Below, in pieces: positions 8,817 to 18,165 of a stretch of DNA of 64,000 nt. The DNA comes from Glutamicibacter mishrai. Lineage in GTDB: Bacteria > Actinomycetota > Actinomycetes > Actinomycetales > Micrococcaceae. The position numbers were made by a program, and so were the translations under genes. Below the pieces are notes generated by a model, which searched no databases, had not been told where the DNA came from, and saw only the letters and a list, made by a program, of their open reading frames with translations. The stretch is from NCBI RefSeq assembly GCF_012221945.1, contig NZ_CP032549.1, positions 3,038,001 to 3,102,000 of the forward strand, written 5' to 3'. Every line of letters begins with the position of its first letter. Positions within the stretch are counted from its first letter, which is position 1.

Positions 8817-8822
8817 TACGCT
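8817..8822 (+). promoter_or_regulatory. -10 box of the metallo-hydrolase gene, leaderless spacing
   Basis: TACGCT six bases before the ATG at 8829. No ribosome-binding sequence is present in the gap. Confidence 0.5.
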
Positions 8823-8828
8823 AAAGAT

Positions 8829-9524
8829 ATGCGTATCAAAACCAGAGGCCATTCCTGCATTGAACTGAGTACGATCGATGGTTCGCTGCTGCTGGATCCT
8901 GGAGTCTTTTCGGATCTGACAGGCGCTTTCGAAGGCAAGAGTGCGGTGCTGATCACCCACGAGCATGTGGACCACGCCGATGAAAATGCCATCGTCCAGG
9001 CCCTTGGCGCCAACTCTGTCCTGGAGGTCTACGCGCCTGCCGCGCTGGCCCGAAGCCTGCGCGAGCAGCTGCCCTCGGCGGCGGCCAGCCAGGTGCACAC
9101 GGTGTGCGCCGGGGCGGACTTCGTCGTCGGTGGAATCAAGGTGCGCACGGTCGGCGGCACCCATGCCACGATCCACCAGTCGATCGACCTGGTCGCCAAT
9201 GTCGGCTACCTGCTGGGCGATCATGCGGTAGGACAGCCGGTGGTGTATCACCCGGGCGATAGCTATCACGTCCCGGTCGACGTCCGGGTTGATGTCTTGC
9301 TGCTTCCGGTGATGGCGCCGTGGGCGAAGATGTCGGAGGCCGCGGACTTCGCAGTATCGGTCAAGGCAGGTTGCTGGACGCCGATCCATGACGGGCTGCT
9401 TAATGAACGCGGCGTCTCCCTGTTTGATCGGCAGCTCGGCGCGATTGCCGAGGGCGATGGCAGCCGCTTCGAGCGCCTGCAGCCGGGCGTCGAAAACAAA
9501 GTCGAAGAACTCCTGGCGAGGTAG
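8829..9524 (+). CDS. Metallo-beta-lactamase-fold hydrolase (UlaG-like)
   Basis: 231-aa cytoplasmic metal-dependent hydrolase. Metal ligands are visible: THEHVDHAD near residues 39-47, H116 region (GGTHATIH), a GD near residue 139 (YHPGDSYH) and a C-terminal His (TPIHDGLL). No signal peptide. Substrate unknown. It lies 5 bases upstream of a sulfurtransferase gene, so the two and the following HIT gene probably form an operon. A sulfur-related role is possible but is only neighbour inference. Confidence 0.85.
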   Translation: MRIKTRGHSCIELSTIDGSLLLDPGVFSDLTGAFEGKSAVLITHEHVDHADENAIVQALGANSVLEVYAPAALARSLREQLPSAAASQVHTVCAGADFVVGGIKVRTVGGTHATIHQSIDLVANVGYLLGDHAVGQPVVYHPGDSYHVPVDVRVDVLLLPVMAPWAKMSEAADFAVSVKAGCWTPIHDGLLNERGVSLFDRQLGAIAEGDGSRFERLQPGVENKVEELLAR

Positions 9525-9529
9525 CGCGG

Positions 9530-10354
9530 ATGAACCCCTTGATTTCAGCTGAAGAATTGCAGGACCTGCCTTCCCGCGTGCTCCTTGATGTCCGCTGGGT
9601 GCTCGGGCGTGATGACGGAGCGCAGCAGTACGCCCAAGGCCATGTCCCGGGCGCGGTGTTTGTCGATCTGGAACGCGAGCTTTCCGGCGCGGTGGGCGAG
9701 CATACCGGCCGGCACCCCTTGCCGCTGCCCGCGGATTTCGAAGCGGCGGCCCGGCGCTGGGGGATCAACCAGGACAGCCACGTGGTGGTCTACGATGATT
9801 CCGGGGCGCTGGCGGCCGCTCGCGCATGGTGGTTATTGCGCCATGCCGGGTTCGAAAACGTGCAGGTGCTTGATGGGGGATTGGATGCCTGGAAGCAGGC
9901 TTCCGGGCAGCTCTCAACCCAAGCGCCGGCGGTGGGTCCCGGATCCGTGTCCCTGTCCTGGGGCCGGATGCCGGTAGTGGAATTCGACGAGCTGGACTCC
10001 CTGCCAGGGGTTCTGATCGATTCGAGGGCCACGGCAAGGTACCTGGGCATCGAGGAACCAGTGGATCCCGTCGCCGGCCATATCCCCGGCGCATTGAACC
10101 GGCCGACCACCGATAATATCGACGAGCAGGCGCGCTTCTACGATCCTCAGATGCTGCGTGCAGGGTTCGAGAAGCTCGGCGCCCAGCAGCCCGGATCGGC
10201 GGCGTACTGCGGTTCGGGAATCACCGCGGCCCACCAGGTGCTGGCCGCCGCGAGCGCCGGGATCGAACTGGGCCTGTATCCGGGCGGCTGGTCCGAATAC
10301 TGCTCCTACCCGCAGGCACCGGTCGCGACCAGCGACGAAAAACACCGCAACTAG
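9530..10354 (+). CDS. Thiosulfate/3-mercaptopyruvate sulfurtransferase (two rhodanese domains)
   Basis: 274 aa with tandem rhodanese domains, the first inactive-type and the second carrying the catalytic Cys in AAYCGSGITA near residue 226. The CGSGIT loop is the 3-mercaptopyruvate-sulfurtransferase style. It transfers sulfane sulfur to cyanide or thiols. ATG at 9530 with GAGG about 9 bases upstream. Downstream of the metallo-hydrolase with 5 bases between; the HIT gene follows after 27 bases. Confidence 0.9.
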   Translation: MNPLISAEELQDLPSRVLLDVRWVLGRDDGAQQYAQGHVPGAVFVDLERELSGAVGEHTGRHPLPLPADFEAAARRWGINQDSHVVVYDDSGALAAARAWWLLRHAGFENVQVLDGGLDAWKQASGQLSTQAPAVGPGSVSLSWGRMPVVEFDELDSLPGVLIDSRATARYLGIEEPVDPVAGHIPGALNRPTTDNIDEQARFYDPQMLRAGFEKLGAQQPGSAAYCGSGITAAHQVLAAASAGIELGLYPGGWSEYCSYPQAPVATSDEKHRN

Positions 10355-10381
10355 ATTTCAACTACCCGCAGAAAGGCAGCA

Positions 10382-10810
10382 ATGAGCACGCTGTTCAGCA
10401 AGATCATCGACGGCCAGATCCCAGGACGCTTCGTGTGGAAGGACGAGACGTGCGTCGGCTTCCTGTCCATCGGCCCGCTCTCCGACGGGCACACCCTGGT
10501 GGTTCCGCGCGAAGAGATCGACGAGTTCACCGATGCCGCCCCCGAGCTGCTCACGCACCTCACCCTGGTTGCGCAGAAGATCGGGCAGAGTCAGAAACGC
10601 GTTTTCGGCGCGCAGCGTGCCGGGCTGATGATCGCCGGATTCGAAGTGCCGCACCTGCATGTGCACGTGTGGCCGACCAATTCGCTGGCGGATTTCGACC
10701 TGTCCAATGCGGCGCTGGACCCGGATCCGCATCAGATGGACAAAAATGCGCAGAAGCTGCGCGACGGGCTGGTCGCCGATGGCCACGGCGAGTTCGTGCC
10801 CGAAGCCTGA
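10382..10810 (+). CDS. HIT-family protein
   Basis: 142-aa histidine-triad hydrolase/transferase of nucleotide conjugates. The triad motif is HLHVHVWP near residue 95, with the N-terminal FSKIIDGQIPG typical of the family. AAAGG precedes the ATG by a normal distance. The protein is somewhat longer than HINT-like forms because of a C-terminal helix (KNAQKLRDGLVADGHGE). Last gene of a probable three-gene operon. Confidence 0.9.
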   Translation: MSTLFSKIIDGQIPGRFVWKDETCVGFLSIGPLSDGHTLVVPREEIDEFTDAAPELLTHLTLVAQKIGQSQKRVFGAQRAGLMIAGFEVPHLHVHVWPTNSLADFDLSNAALDPDPHQMDKNAQKLRDGLVADGHGEFVPEA

Positions 10811-10824
10811 AATCGGTGGGTTGG

Positions 10825-11659
10825 TTATCGCGAGCCAAGTAGTCGTGGTGCCGCAAGAGCGATGAGCAGTGCCAGCGCGACCAGCAGCATGGCCACCCAC
10901 ACCGGGGAGAGCTGCCCGAAGCCGGCGCTGAGAGTGATGCCTCCGAGCACCGGACCGAGGGCAGCTCCGACATTCAGCGCCATGGTCGCGTAGGATCCGC
11001 CCCTGCGCGGGGCGCCGGTCGCGGCGTAGAGCACGCGTGTGATCAACGTGCTACCCACCGCGAAGGACAAGAACCCTTGGGCGAAGACCAGCGCCAGCAG
11101 TGCCGCAGGGTGTTCGGCCAGCTCATTCAGGGCGATGCACCCGGCCAATAACAGCGGGCCGCCCACGATCAGGATCAGCAGCGGGCGCCGGTCCGAGAAC
11201 CGGCCGGCAATCGTGATGCCCGAAAACGAGCCGAGTCCGAAGAGCACCAGAACCAGCGGGACCGCTCCTTCGGGCATGCCGGCCGTCACGGTCGCAATCG
11301 GTGCGATAAAGGTGAATGCGGCAAATGTCCCGCCGTTCACCAAGGCCGCCAGCAACATGGTGCCTGCCAGTTGTGGCCTGAGCAGCTGGGCCAGCTCGGT
11401 GCCCAGATTCGGCGCCGGGCCGGGTGGGTTCTGCAGCGACGGCGTCCGGGGCGTCCGGGGCGTCTGGGAACTGGGCGACGGCTGCCATCAGCGGTGCGCC
11501 GAGGGCCATGCCCACGGCGAAGGCCGAGGTGAGCAGCCCCGCGGCGCCCAGATCGACATCAAGGTCGGCGGATATTGCGGGAAGCAGGCCCGCGAGCATG
11601 AATTCTGAGGTGCCCATGACGAAGACCGCCAGGGCAAGCAGGTAGAGGGCGCAAGGCAT
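10825..11659 (-). pseudogene. Broken MFS transporter gene (internal deletion and frameshift)
   Basis: Reading begins with a normal MFS N-terminus (FVMGTSEFMLAGLLP and two transmembrane segments, from the ATG at 11659). The homologous frame then switches near 11440-11470: the C-terminal half (SLQNPPGPAPNLGTELAQLL onward, ending at 10825) lies in another frame. The transmembrane segments expected between them (roughly TM3-TM6, over 100 residues) are missing. The junction contains two tandem copies of the repeat GTCCGGGGC. An intact relative would be about 390-400 aa of the AraJ/Cmx-type drug efflux group; only about 280 codons remain. A sequencing error alone would not explain the missing segment. 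Confidence 0.75.
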
Positions 11660-11842
11660 GGAAGACTCCGGGGTGAAGGAACAAGTTGGCTTGTGCCACC
11701 ACCGGTTGCACCCTAGGATGCCCGAAAGCGCGCCCGCGCATCACGCGGACGGAGTTTCAGGGGAGCAGGGGGCTGGCGGCGTGGCCGGCAACCCCGAAGA
11801 AGTCTGACTCGGGACTCGACATGCCGACCACTTTACCGCAAT

Positions 11843-14800
11843 CTACAGTTGCGCCAGGCCGTCCTTGATCGCCTTGCGGATGCGCTTTTCGCTCACCGAA
11901 TAGGCGGTGCCCAGTTCCTGGGCGAACAGCGAGATGCGCATCTCCTCCAGCATCCACTTCACCTGGGCCAGCGCTGCCGGGACGCGGGCGCCGTCAGGAA
12001 CCCGTTCGAGTGCGGCATCGTACTCGTCCTCCAACTTCTGGATCACCAGCAGGGCCTGCGAATCACGGGTCACCGCCCCGCCGCGCAGCTTCTCCAGGCG
12101 CTTCTCTACACCTTGCACATAGCGTGGCAGGCGCATCAGGTTCGCGGCCCCGGTGGCAGCGATGAAGCCAGGATAGATCAGCTGCTCCAGCTGCGAGCGG
12201 ATATCGGTGACCGCTGCGAACATCGCCAGCGACTTGGTGTTCTTCAGGTCCTTGTTGATGCGCGTGGAGGCGCCGAAGACCTTGGCCACGATCGCTGTGA
12301 TGGTGAAGATGGTATCGATCTGCTCGGCGCGCACGGTTTCGAACAGGGCCTCGAACCCGGCGCGGTTCATCGGCAGCCGCTCGGGCACCAGCTGGTCCAC
12401 GGCGGCCATCGTGCAGTCGGCGATCAACTTGTCGATCGACCCGTGCGGGTTCTGGGTGAAGACCAGCTTCTCAGCATTGTTCAGGTGCGAAATCACGAAC
12501 TTGGCCGCTGACGGCAAACGCAGCATCAGCAGGCGGATCACGCCGCTGCGGTGCGCGGCATCGCGCTCCAATTCGTTGCGGAAGACCGTCAGATCCACGG
12601 TGGAGCCGTTGTCGTTCAGCCCAGGGTACGCGGTGATCTGCTGGCCCATCACGGTGGTGGTCACCTTGGCCGGCAGGGCATCGCCCAGGGTTTCGCCGGT
12701 TGCCGGTAGCTGCGGCCAGGAATCCAGCCCCTTTTGGTCCCACGCGCCGGCGGCTTCGGCCTTCTTGCGGGTTTTGGCAGCCGGCACGGCCTTGCCGCCG
12801 GCAGCCGGCTTGCCGGCCCCGGGGGAGTTGACCCCGCTGGCCAGCGCCGCCCGGTTGGCCGCGGCGAACTTATGCTGCAGGGCCGCGAGGTCATCACCGT
12901 GGCCGAGTACCTTGCCCGAAGCATCGGTGACGGTAAAGCCGAAGCGCAGGTGCGCGGGCAGCGTGGCGAAGTCGAAGACCGCAGGATCGACCACCATGCC
13001 GCGCAGCCGGCGCAGGACCAGTGCCAGGGATTCGGCCAGATCGTCGGCGGCCGGATCGAAGTCCGCGGTGAGCATATCAAGGGCCTTGGCCGCCACATCG
13101 GGGGCCGGCACGAAGTTCTTGCGGATCGACTTGGGCATGGAGCGGATCAGCGCGGTGATCAGCTCGTGGCGCAGACCCGGGATCAGCCAGGCGAAGCGCG
13201 CCGGATCCAGCTGGTTCAGGAACACCACGGGCACGCTCAAGGATACGCCGTCGCCCTCGGCGCCGGAGGCCGCAGGATTGTATTCGTAGCTCAGCGGCAG
13301 GTGGATGGAACCTAGCTGCCAGGTGGTCGGGAACAGGCTTTCATCCAGCTGCCCGCCCTCGGCCAGCAGGGCGTCGGGATCGAAGTCCAGAAGGGCCGGG
13401 TCGGTGGCCCGGGCCTTCTTCCACCAGCGGTCGAAGTGCCGCTCGGAGTAGACCTGCTCGCCCACGCGGGCGTCGTAGAAAGCGAAGAGCTCCTCGTCAC
13501 TGATCCGCAGATCGTGGCGGCGCATGCGGGTTTCAAGCTCTTCCACCTCTTCGAGGAGCGCCCGGTTCTTGGCGAAGAACTTGTGGTGCGTGCGCCAATC
13601 GCCCTCGACCAGGGCATGGCGGATGAACAGTTCTCGGGCCAGCTGCGGATCCACGCGCCAATAATGGAATTGGCGGCGCGGAATGATCGGCAGGCCGAAG
13701 AGCGTGACCTTCTCATAGCCCATGACCGATCCGGTGCGCTTGGACCAGTGAGGTTCGGAGTGGGTGCGCTTGAGCAGGTGCGGGGCGACTTCCTCAACCC
13801 ATTCCGGCGAGATGGCCGCGTTGACCCGGGCCCACAAGCGCGAGGTTTCCACCAGTTCGGCGGACATGACCCAGGTCGGGGACTTCTTGAACAGTCCCGA
13901 TCCGGGGAAGATCGCGAAGCGGGTGCCGCGCGCGCCCAGGTAGTCGCGCTTGCGCTCATCGTAGAGGCCGATATGCCCGAGCAGCCCGGCCAGCAGCGAA
14001 ATGTGCACCGCATCTTCATTGGCCGCCGGATCCACTGGCGCGGCAGCTACGGTGATGCCCAGGGGCTTGGCCAGCTGGCGCAGCTGGGTGAACAAATCCT
14101 GCCATTCGCGCACGCGCAGGTAGTTGATGAATTCGGACTTGCACAACCGGCGGAATGCCGAGGAGGACAGCTCTTTTTGCTGCTCCTGCAGGTAGGCCCA
14201 GAGGTTCAGCAGCGCGATGAAGTCGGACTTCTCGTCGGCGAAGCGCTTGTGCAATTCCACCGCGCGATCACGTTGGCCGGTTTCCTCGCTGGGCCGTTCG
14301 CGCGGGTCCTGGATGCTCAGCCCGGCGGCCAGCACCATGACCTCCTTGGCGACGCCGCGCTGCGCGGACTCGACGATCATCCGGCCCAGGCGCACATCCA
14401 GCGGCAGCTGGGCCAGCTTGCGCCCAATGTCCGTGAGCTTGGCGGCCTTGCTGGAGCCCAGTGCGCCCAGTTCGCGCAAGAGGTTCACGCCGTCGGTGAT
14501 GGCCCTGGCTTCGGGCGGCTGGACGAACGGGAACTGCGCGACCTCGGCCGCGGAGGAAACCACGCCCATGGAGATCATCTGCAAGATGACGCTGGCCAGG
14601 TTGGTGCGCAGGATTTCCGGGTCGGTGAATTCCGGGCGCGCTTGGAAGTCGTCCTCCGAGTACAGGCGGATGGCGATGCCCTCTGAGACGCGGCCGCAAC
14701 GGCCCGAGCGCTGGTTGGCACTGGCCTGGGAGACGCGTTCGATCGGCAGGCGCTGCACCTTGGTGCGATGCGAGTAGCGAGAGATGCGGGCGGTGCCGGT

Positions 14801-15766
14801 GTCGATCACGTACTTGATGCCCGGCACGGTCAGCGAGGTTTCGGCCACGTTGGTAGCCAGGATGATGCGCGGCGCACCGCCGGGGTGGAAAACCCGGTGC
14901 TGTTCGGCCAGCGAAAGCCGGGCGAACAGGGGCAGCACCTCATAGCGGGGCATGCGCTTGTTCGAGGTGACCAGGGCGCGCAGGGCCTCGGCGGCGTCGC
15001 GGATTTCGCGTTCGCCGGAGAAGAAGATCAGGATGTCCCCCGGCGCCTCGCGGGAAAGCTCCTTGACCGCATCGGTGACCGCATCCAGCGGGTCGCGCTC
15101 TTCTTCCAGCGTATTCTCATCATCGGCATCCAGCTCGGCCTCGGCCTGCAGCGGACGGTAGCGCAGTTCCACAGGGAAGGTGCGCCCGGAGACTTCGATG
15201 ATCGGCGCTGGCTTGACCTCGCCGTCGGGAAGCGGGGTGCCGAAATGCGCGGCGAAGCGTTCGGGGTCGATGGTCGCCGAGGTGATGATGATCTTCAGCT
15301 CGGGGCGCTTTGGCATGATCTGCTTGAGGTATCCGAGCAGGAAGTCGATGTTCAGGCTGCGTTCGTGGGCCTCGTCGATGATGATCGCCGAGTACTTCTT
15401 CAGCAGGCGGTCGCGCTGGATTTCGGCCAGCAGGATGCCATCGGTCATGACCTTCAGCTTGGTATTGCGGGAGACCTCGCCGGTGAAGCGCACATGGAAG
15501 CCCACCTCGTCGCCGATCTCGGTGCCCATTTCTTCGGCGATGCGTTCGGCCACGGTGCGCGCGGCCAGGCGGCGGGGCTGGGTGTGGCCGATCATGCCCT
15601 TCTCGGCCAGGCCGAGCTCGATGAGCATTTTGGGCAGCTGGGTGGTTTTGCCCGAACCGGTTTCACCGGCAATGACTACCACTTGGTTTTCGCGCACTGC
15701 CTTGAGGATGTCCGCGCGACGGGCTGAGACCGGGAGGGCTTCGGGATACGTAATGCTAAGCGCCAT
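11843..15766 (-). CDS. hrpA: ATP-dependent RNA helicase HrpA
   Basis: 1,307-aa DEAH-box helicase. Walker A GETGSGKTTQLPK near residue 35, DEAH box (IIDEAHERSLNIDF) near 130, motif III SAT, motif VI QRSGRCGR, then winged-helix/ratchet and a long C-terminal DUF3418 region, the usual HrpA architecture. A low-complexity Ala/Lys/Gly insert (GKPAAGGKAVPAAKTRKKAE) lies near residue 980. A TAGAAT -10-like element ends 9 bases before the ATG, implying a very short 5' UTR. HrpA acts in ribosome rescue and RNA remodelling in Escherichia coli; the same role here is inference. Confidence 0.95.
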   Translation of the reverse strand: MALSITYPEALPVSARRADILKAVRENQVVVIAGETGSGKTTQLPKMLIELGLAEKGMIGHTQPRRLAARTVAERIAEEMGTEIGDEVGFHVRFTGEVSRNTKLKVMTDGILLAEIQRDRLLKKYSAIIIDEAHERSLNIDFLLGYLKQIMPKRPELKIIITSATIDPERFAAHFGTPLPDGEVKPAPIIEVSGRTFPVELRYRPLQAEAELDADDENTLEEERDPLDAVTDAVKELSREAPGDILIFFSGEREIRDAAEALRALVTSNKRMPRYEVLPLFARLSLAEQHRVFHPGGAPRIILATNVAETSLTVPGIKYVIDTGTARISRYSHRTKVQRLPIERVSQASANQRSGRCGRVSEGIAIRLYSEDDFQARPEFTDPEILRTNLASVILQMISMGVVSSAAEVAQFPFVQPPEARAITDGVNLLRELGALGSSKAAKLTDIGRKLAQLPLDVRLGRMIVESAQRGVAKEVMVLAAGLSIQDPRERPSEETGQRDRAVELHKRFADEKSDFIALLNLWAYLQEQQKELSSSAFRRLCKSEFINYLRVREWQDLFTQLRQLAKPLGITVAAAPVDPAANEDAVHISLLAGLLGHIGLYDERKRDYLGARGTRFAIFPGSGLFKKSPTWVMSAELVETSRLWARVNAAISPEWVEEVAPHLLKRTHSEPHWSKRTGSVMGYEKVTLFGLPIIPRRQFHYWRVDPQLARELFIRHALVEGDWRTHHKFFAKNRALLEEVEELETRMRRHDLRISDEELFAFYDARVGEQVYSERHFDRWWKKARATDPALLDFDPDALLAEGGQLDESLFPTTWQLGSIHLPLSYEYNPAASGAEGDGVSLSVPVVFLNQLDPARFAWLIPGLRHELITALIRSMPKSIRKNFVPAPDVAAKALDMLTADFDPAADDLAESLALVLRRLRGMVVDPAVFDFATLPAHLRFGFTVTDASGKVLGHGDDLAALQHKFAAANRAALASGVNSPGAGKPAAGGKAVPAAKTRKKAEAAGAWDQKGLDSWPQLPATGETLGDALPAKVTTTVMGQQITAYPGLNDNGSTVDLTVFRNELERDAAHRSGVIRLLMLRLPSAAKFVISHLNNAEKLVFTQNPHGSIDKLIADCTMAAVDQLVPERLPMNRAGFEALFETVRAEQIDTIFTITAIVAKVFGASTRINKDLKNTKSLAMFAAVTDIRSQLEQLIYPGFIAATGAANLMRLPRYVQGVEKRLEKLRGGAVTRDSQALLVIQKLEDEYDAALERVPDGARVPAALAQVKWMLEEMRISLFAQELGTAYSVSEKRIRKAIKDGLAQL

Positions 15767-15775
15767 GATGATCCC

Positions 15776-15781
15776 ATTCTA
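15776..15781 (-). promoter_or_regulatory. -10-like box of hrpA
   Basis: TAGAAT on the minus strand, nine bases before the ATG. A transcript starting 7 bases downstream would have a 5' UTR of only two to three bases. Confidence 0.45.
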
Positions 15782-16040
15782 TTCGCGTCGCGCGCTTTCT
15801 TTGAGGCCGCCGAGCCGAGGCGGCGAATACCGGTGATTTCGCGGACTGCGACAGTTCCCGGCCCGAGTCAAATTTCCGCTGTGTCCAAGCAAGTGTCGAC
15901 ATCTTGGGGGAACAAAATACAAAACTTCCAGAAACTCGTCGGTGGCGGAGAATTTGTGTCCACTGGTGCGTGAATCAACAGTAAAACGTCTGTGAATGCG
16001 CCTTTCTTGTGAGCAAGGTGAGGTCGTTCACATGTAAGAT

Positions 16041-16166
16041 CTAGGGTAATCATCGACGTCAGGCCTGGACGGTTCCCTGCGGCGGCCCACTTGTGGCGCT
16101 GCACTACCAGGCAACAGCTCAATCGATGGGAATCACTCGCATCAGGGAACTTTGAAAGGAACTTCA
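16041..16166 (+). ncRNA. Structured 5' leader of the TrpXYZ-type importer (candidate riboswitch)
   Basis: The 400-base gap 15767-16166 has no gene; its last 126 bases are strongly structured. Nested perfect helices are: P1 16051-16056 with 16123-16128; P2 16063-16068 with 16107-16112; P3 16079-16084 with 16097-16102 (one G-U), continuing into a small hairpin. The unpaired GTTCCCTG between P2 and P3 (16072-16079) is exactly complementary to CAGGGAAC (16143-16150), which lies directly before the ribosome-binding GAAAGGA (16154-16160). That pairing would form a pseudoknot able to mask translation initiation. It does not match a riboswitch class I can name. A candidate -10 TAAGAT is at 16035-16040. 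Confidence 0.55.
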
Positions 16167-17162
16167 ATGAAGAGCTTCACAGCTATGAAATTTGCAGCCG
16201 TGGCAGCTGCAAGCGCACTGGCATTAACCGCTTGCGGCAGCGGCGACGGATCCGGCGGTTCGGCCGGCAGCGACGAGGCAGTAAAGATCGGCATCGCCCA
16301 GTACGTCTCGCATCCTTCGCTGGATGCGGTAGTTGAAGGCTTCAAGTCCGGCATGGAAAAGGCCGGGTACACCGGCGAGAAGATTTCCTACGATGAGAAC
16401 AACGCCGAAGCGGATCAGGCAACCAACACCTCGATCGCCGGCAAGCTGGCAGCCGACTCGGATATCGACCTGGTCCTTGCTGTGGCCACCCCGTCGGCCC
16501 AGGCCGCAGCCCAGAGCATCACCAAAATTCCGGTGGTCTTCTCCGCAGTCACCGATCCGGTCAGCGCCAAGCTGGTCGCATCCAACGAGGCACCGGGCGC
16601 CAATGTCACCGGCACCTCGGATATGAACCCGGTGGACGAACAGCTGGCACTGCTCAAGGAGCTGAAGCCGGATGCCAAGAAGGTCGGCATCGTGTACTCC
16701 TCGGGCGAAGCCAACTCGGCCGTCCAGGTCGAGATGGCGGAAGAAGCAGCCAAGGATTTGGGCCTGACCATTGAGAAGGCCGCGATCTCCGCATCCAGCG
16801 AAGTCCAGCAGGCTGCCGGTTCCCTGGACGTTGACGCATACTACGTGCCAACCGACAACGCCGTGGTCTCCGCGCTGGAAGGCCTGCTGCAGACCGCAGA
16901 CAAGAAGAAGGTTCCAGTCATCTCCGCCGACGGCGAATCGGTGAAGCGCGGCGCTACCGCAACCTACGGCATCAACTACGAGAAGCTCGGCGAGCAGACC
17001 GCTGCCATGGCCGTGAAGCTGCTCAAGGGCGAAGCCGAGCCAGCCAGCCTTCCGGTGGAAACCATCTCGCAGGTGGACCTGTACCTGAATGAGGACGCGG
17101 CCAAGAAGGCCGGAATCGAATTCACCGAGGACATGAAGTCCAAGGCCGTCGAGGTCTACTAA
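16167..17162 (+). CDS. ABC transporter substrate-binding lipoprotein, TrpX type
   Basis: 331-aa periplasmic-binding-like lipoprotein of the ABC_sub_bind family. A signal peptide ends in the lipobox LTAC (Cys near residue 21), followed by a Gly/Ser-rich linker (GSGDGSGGSAGSDE) and the mature domain (VKIGIAQYVSHPSLD). ATG at 16167 chosen: GAAAGGA lies 6 bases upstream. Members serve TrpXYZ-type importers for tryptophan or other amino-acid-like ligands; the ligand is unknown. A structured leader precedes the gene, and a hairpin after it may raise its expression relative to the permease. Confidence 0.88.
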   Translation: MKSFTAMKFAAVAAASALALTACGSGDGSGGSAGSDEAVKIGIAQYVSHPSLDAVVEGFKSGMEKAGYTGEKISYDENNAEADQATNTSIAGKLAADSDIDLVLAVATPSAQAAAQSITKIPVVFSAVTDPVSAKLVASNEAPGANVTGTSDMNPVDEQLALLKELKPDAKKVGIVYSSGEANSAVQVEMAEEAAKDLGLTIEKAAISASSEVQQAAGSLDVDAYYVPTDNAVVSALEGLLQTADKKKVPVISADGESVKRGATATYGINYEKLGEQTAAMAVKLLKGEAEPASLPVETISQVDLYLNEDAAKKAGIEFTEDMKSKAVEVY

Positions 17163-17183
17163 ACCCGCAAGAACCAGCGACGC

Positions 17184-17215
17184 AAGGCGAGGCGCATAAC
17201 CTGATGCCTCGCCTT
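17184..17215 (+). promoter_or_regulatory. Intercistronic hairpin between binding protein and permease
   Basis: Ten-base-pair perfect stem AAGGCGAGGC (17184-17193) with GCCTCGCCTT (17206-17215), ending in three T. Such hairpins commonly protect the upstream message or partly terminate, giving excess binding protein. Confidence 0.6.
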
Positions 17216-17247
17216 TCGTCGTGACTACACAACTCAAGGATCCACAC

Positions 17248-18165
17248 ATGATCACAGCGGTTGAACTCGGCCTGATTTACGCCATTATGGCGCTCGGCGT
17301 GTATCTGACCTTCCGTATCCTGGACTTTCCCGACCTGACCGTTGACGGCAGCTTCACCACCGGCGCCGCGGTCGCTTCCGTGGGGATCGTCAGCGGGATG
17401 AACCCATGGCTGGCTACCGTGCTGGCCTTCTTCGCTGGCATGGTCGCCGGCACGATCACCGGCCTGCTGCACACCAAGGGCAAAATCGATGGCCTGCTGG
17501 CCGGCATCTTGACCATGATCGCGTTGTATTCGATCAACCTGCGCATCATGGGCAAAGCCAATACGCCGCTGCTGGGCGAAGAGACGCTGATCAGCCCGCT
17601 GCGCGCGGCCGGCATTCTCGGTTCATGGTCGTCGATCGGCATCTTCTTCGTGATCTGCCTGATCTTCGTCGGCGCCATCGTATGGTTCCTGCACACCGAG
17701 CTGGGCATGGCCATGCGCGCTACCGGTGATAATCAGGAAATGATCCGCTCCTTCGGCGTGAGCACCGATAACCAGAAGATCCTGGGCCTGGCATTGTCCA
17801 ACGGCCTGGTGGCGCTCTCCGGCGCAATCATCGCCCAGTACCAGGGCTTCGCCGATGTGGGCATGGGCATCGGCCTGATCCTGATCGGCCTGGCTTCGGT
17901 GATCGTGGGACAGGCGATTTTCACCCAGCGCTACATCTGGCTGGCCGCCCTGGCAGTTGTTTTCGGCGCGGTGATCTACCGTTTGGTCATCCAGCTGGCG
18001 CTATCTGTGGGTCTGGAAGTCAACGACATGAAGTTGATTTCCGCGATCCTGGTCGTGGTGGCCTTGCTGCTGCCGAAGTGGAAGGGATTCCAGAAAATCG
18101 TGAAGACCTTCAAGCGCACCCCTGCCGCCGTGACCGCCAAGGAAGAGGTTGGCACCAATGCTTAG
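17248..18165 (+). CDS. ABC transporter permease, TrpY type
   Basis: 305-aa membrane protein of the branched-chain-type permease family, with about eight hydrophobic segments and conserved DFPDLTVDGSFTTGAAVA near residue 30. ATG at 17248 chosen because AAGGA lies 7 bases upstream; an in-frame GTG at 17221 has no ribosome-binding sequence. It pairs with the upstream binding protein and the ATPase whose start overlaps its stop. Confidence 0.9.
   Translation: MITAVELGLIYAIMALGVYLTFRILDFPDLTVDGSFTTGAAVASVGIVSGMNPWLATVLAFFAGMVAGTITGLLHTKGKIDGLLAGILTMIALYSINLRIMGKANTPLLGEETLISPLRAAGILGSWSSIGIFFVICLIFVGAIVWFLHTELGMAMRATGDNQEMIRSFGVSTDNQKILGLALSNGLVALSGAIIAQYQGFADVGMGIGLILIGLASVIVGQAIFTQRYIWLAALAVVFGAVIYRLVIQLALSVGLEVNDMKLISAILVVVALLLPKWKGFQKIVKTFKRTPAAVTAKEEVGTNA

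Noticed and set aside
10825..11659. Two separate small membrane proteins instead of one broken MFS gene
   Set aside because: The two frames match consecutive N- and C-terminal parts of one MFS fold, and the second part has no ribosome-binding site of its own.
16126..16155. Leader peptide MGITRIREL before the importer genes, as in amino-acid attenuation
   Set aside because: No ribosome-binding sequence precedes it and it has no run of Trp or another single amino acid. The pseudoknot model explains the region better.
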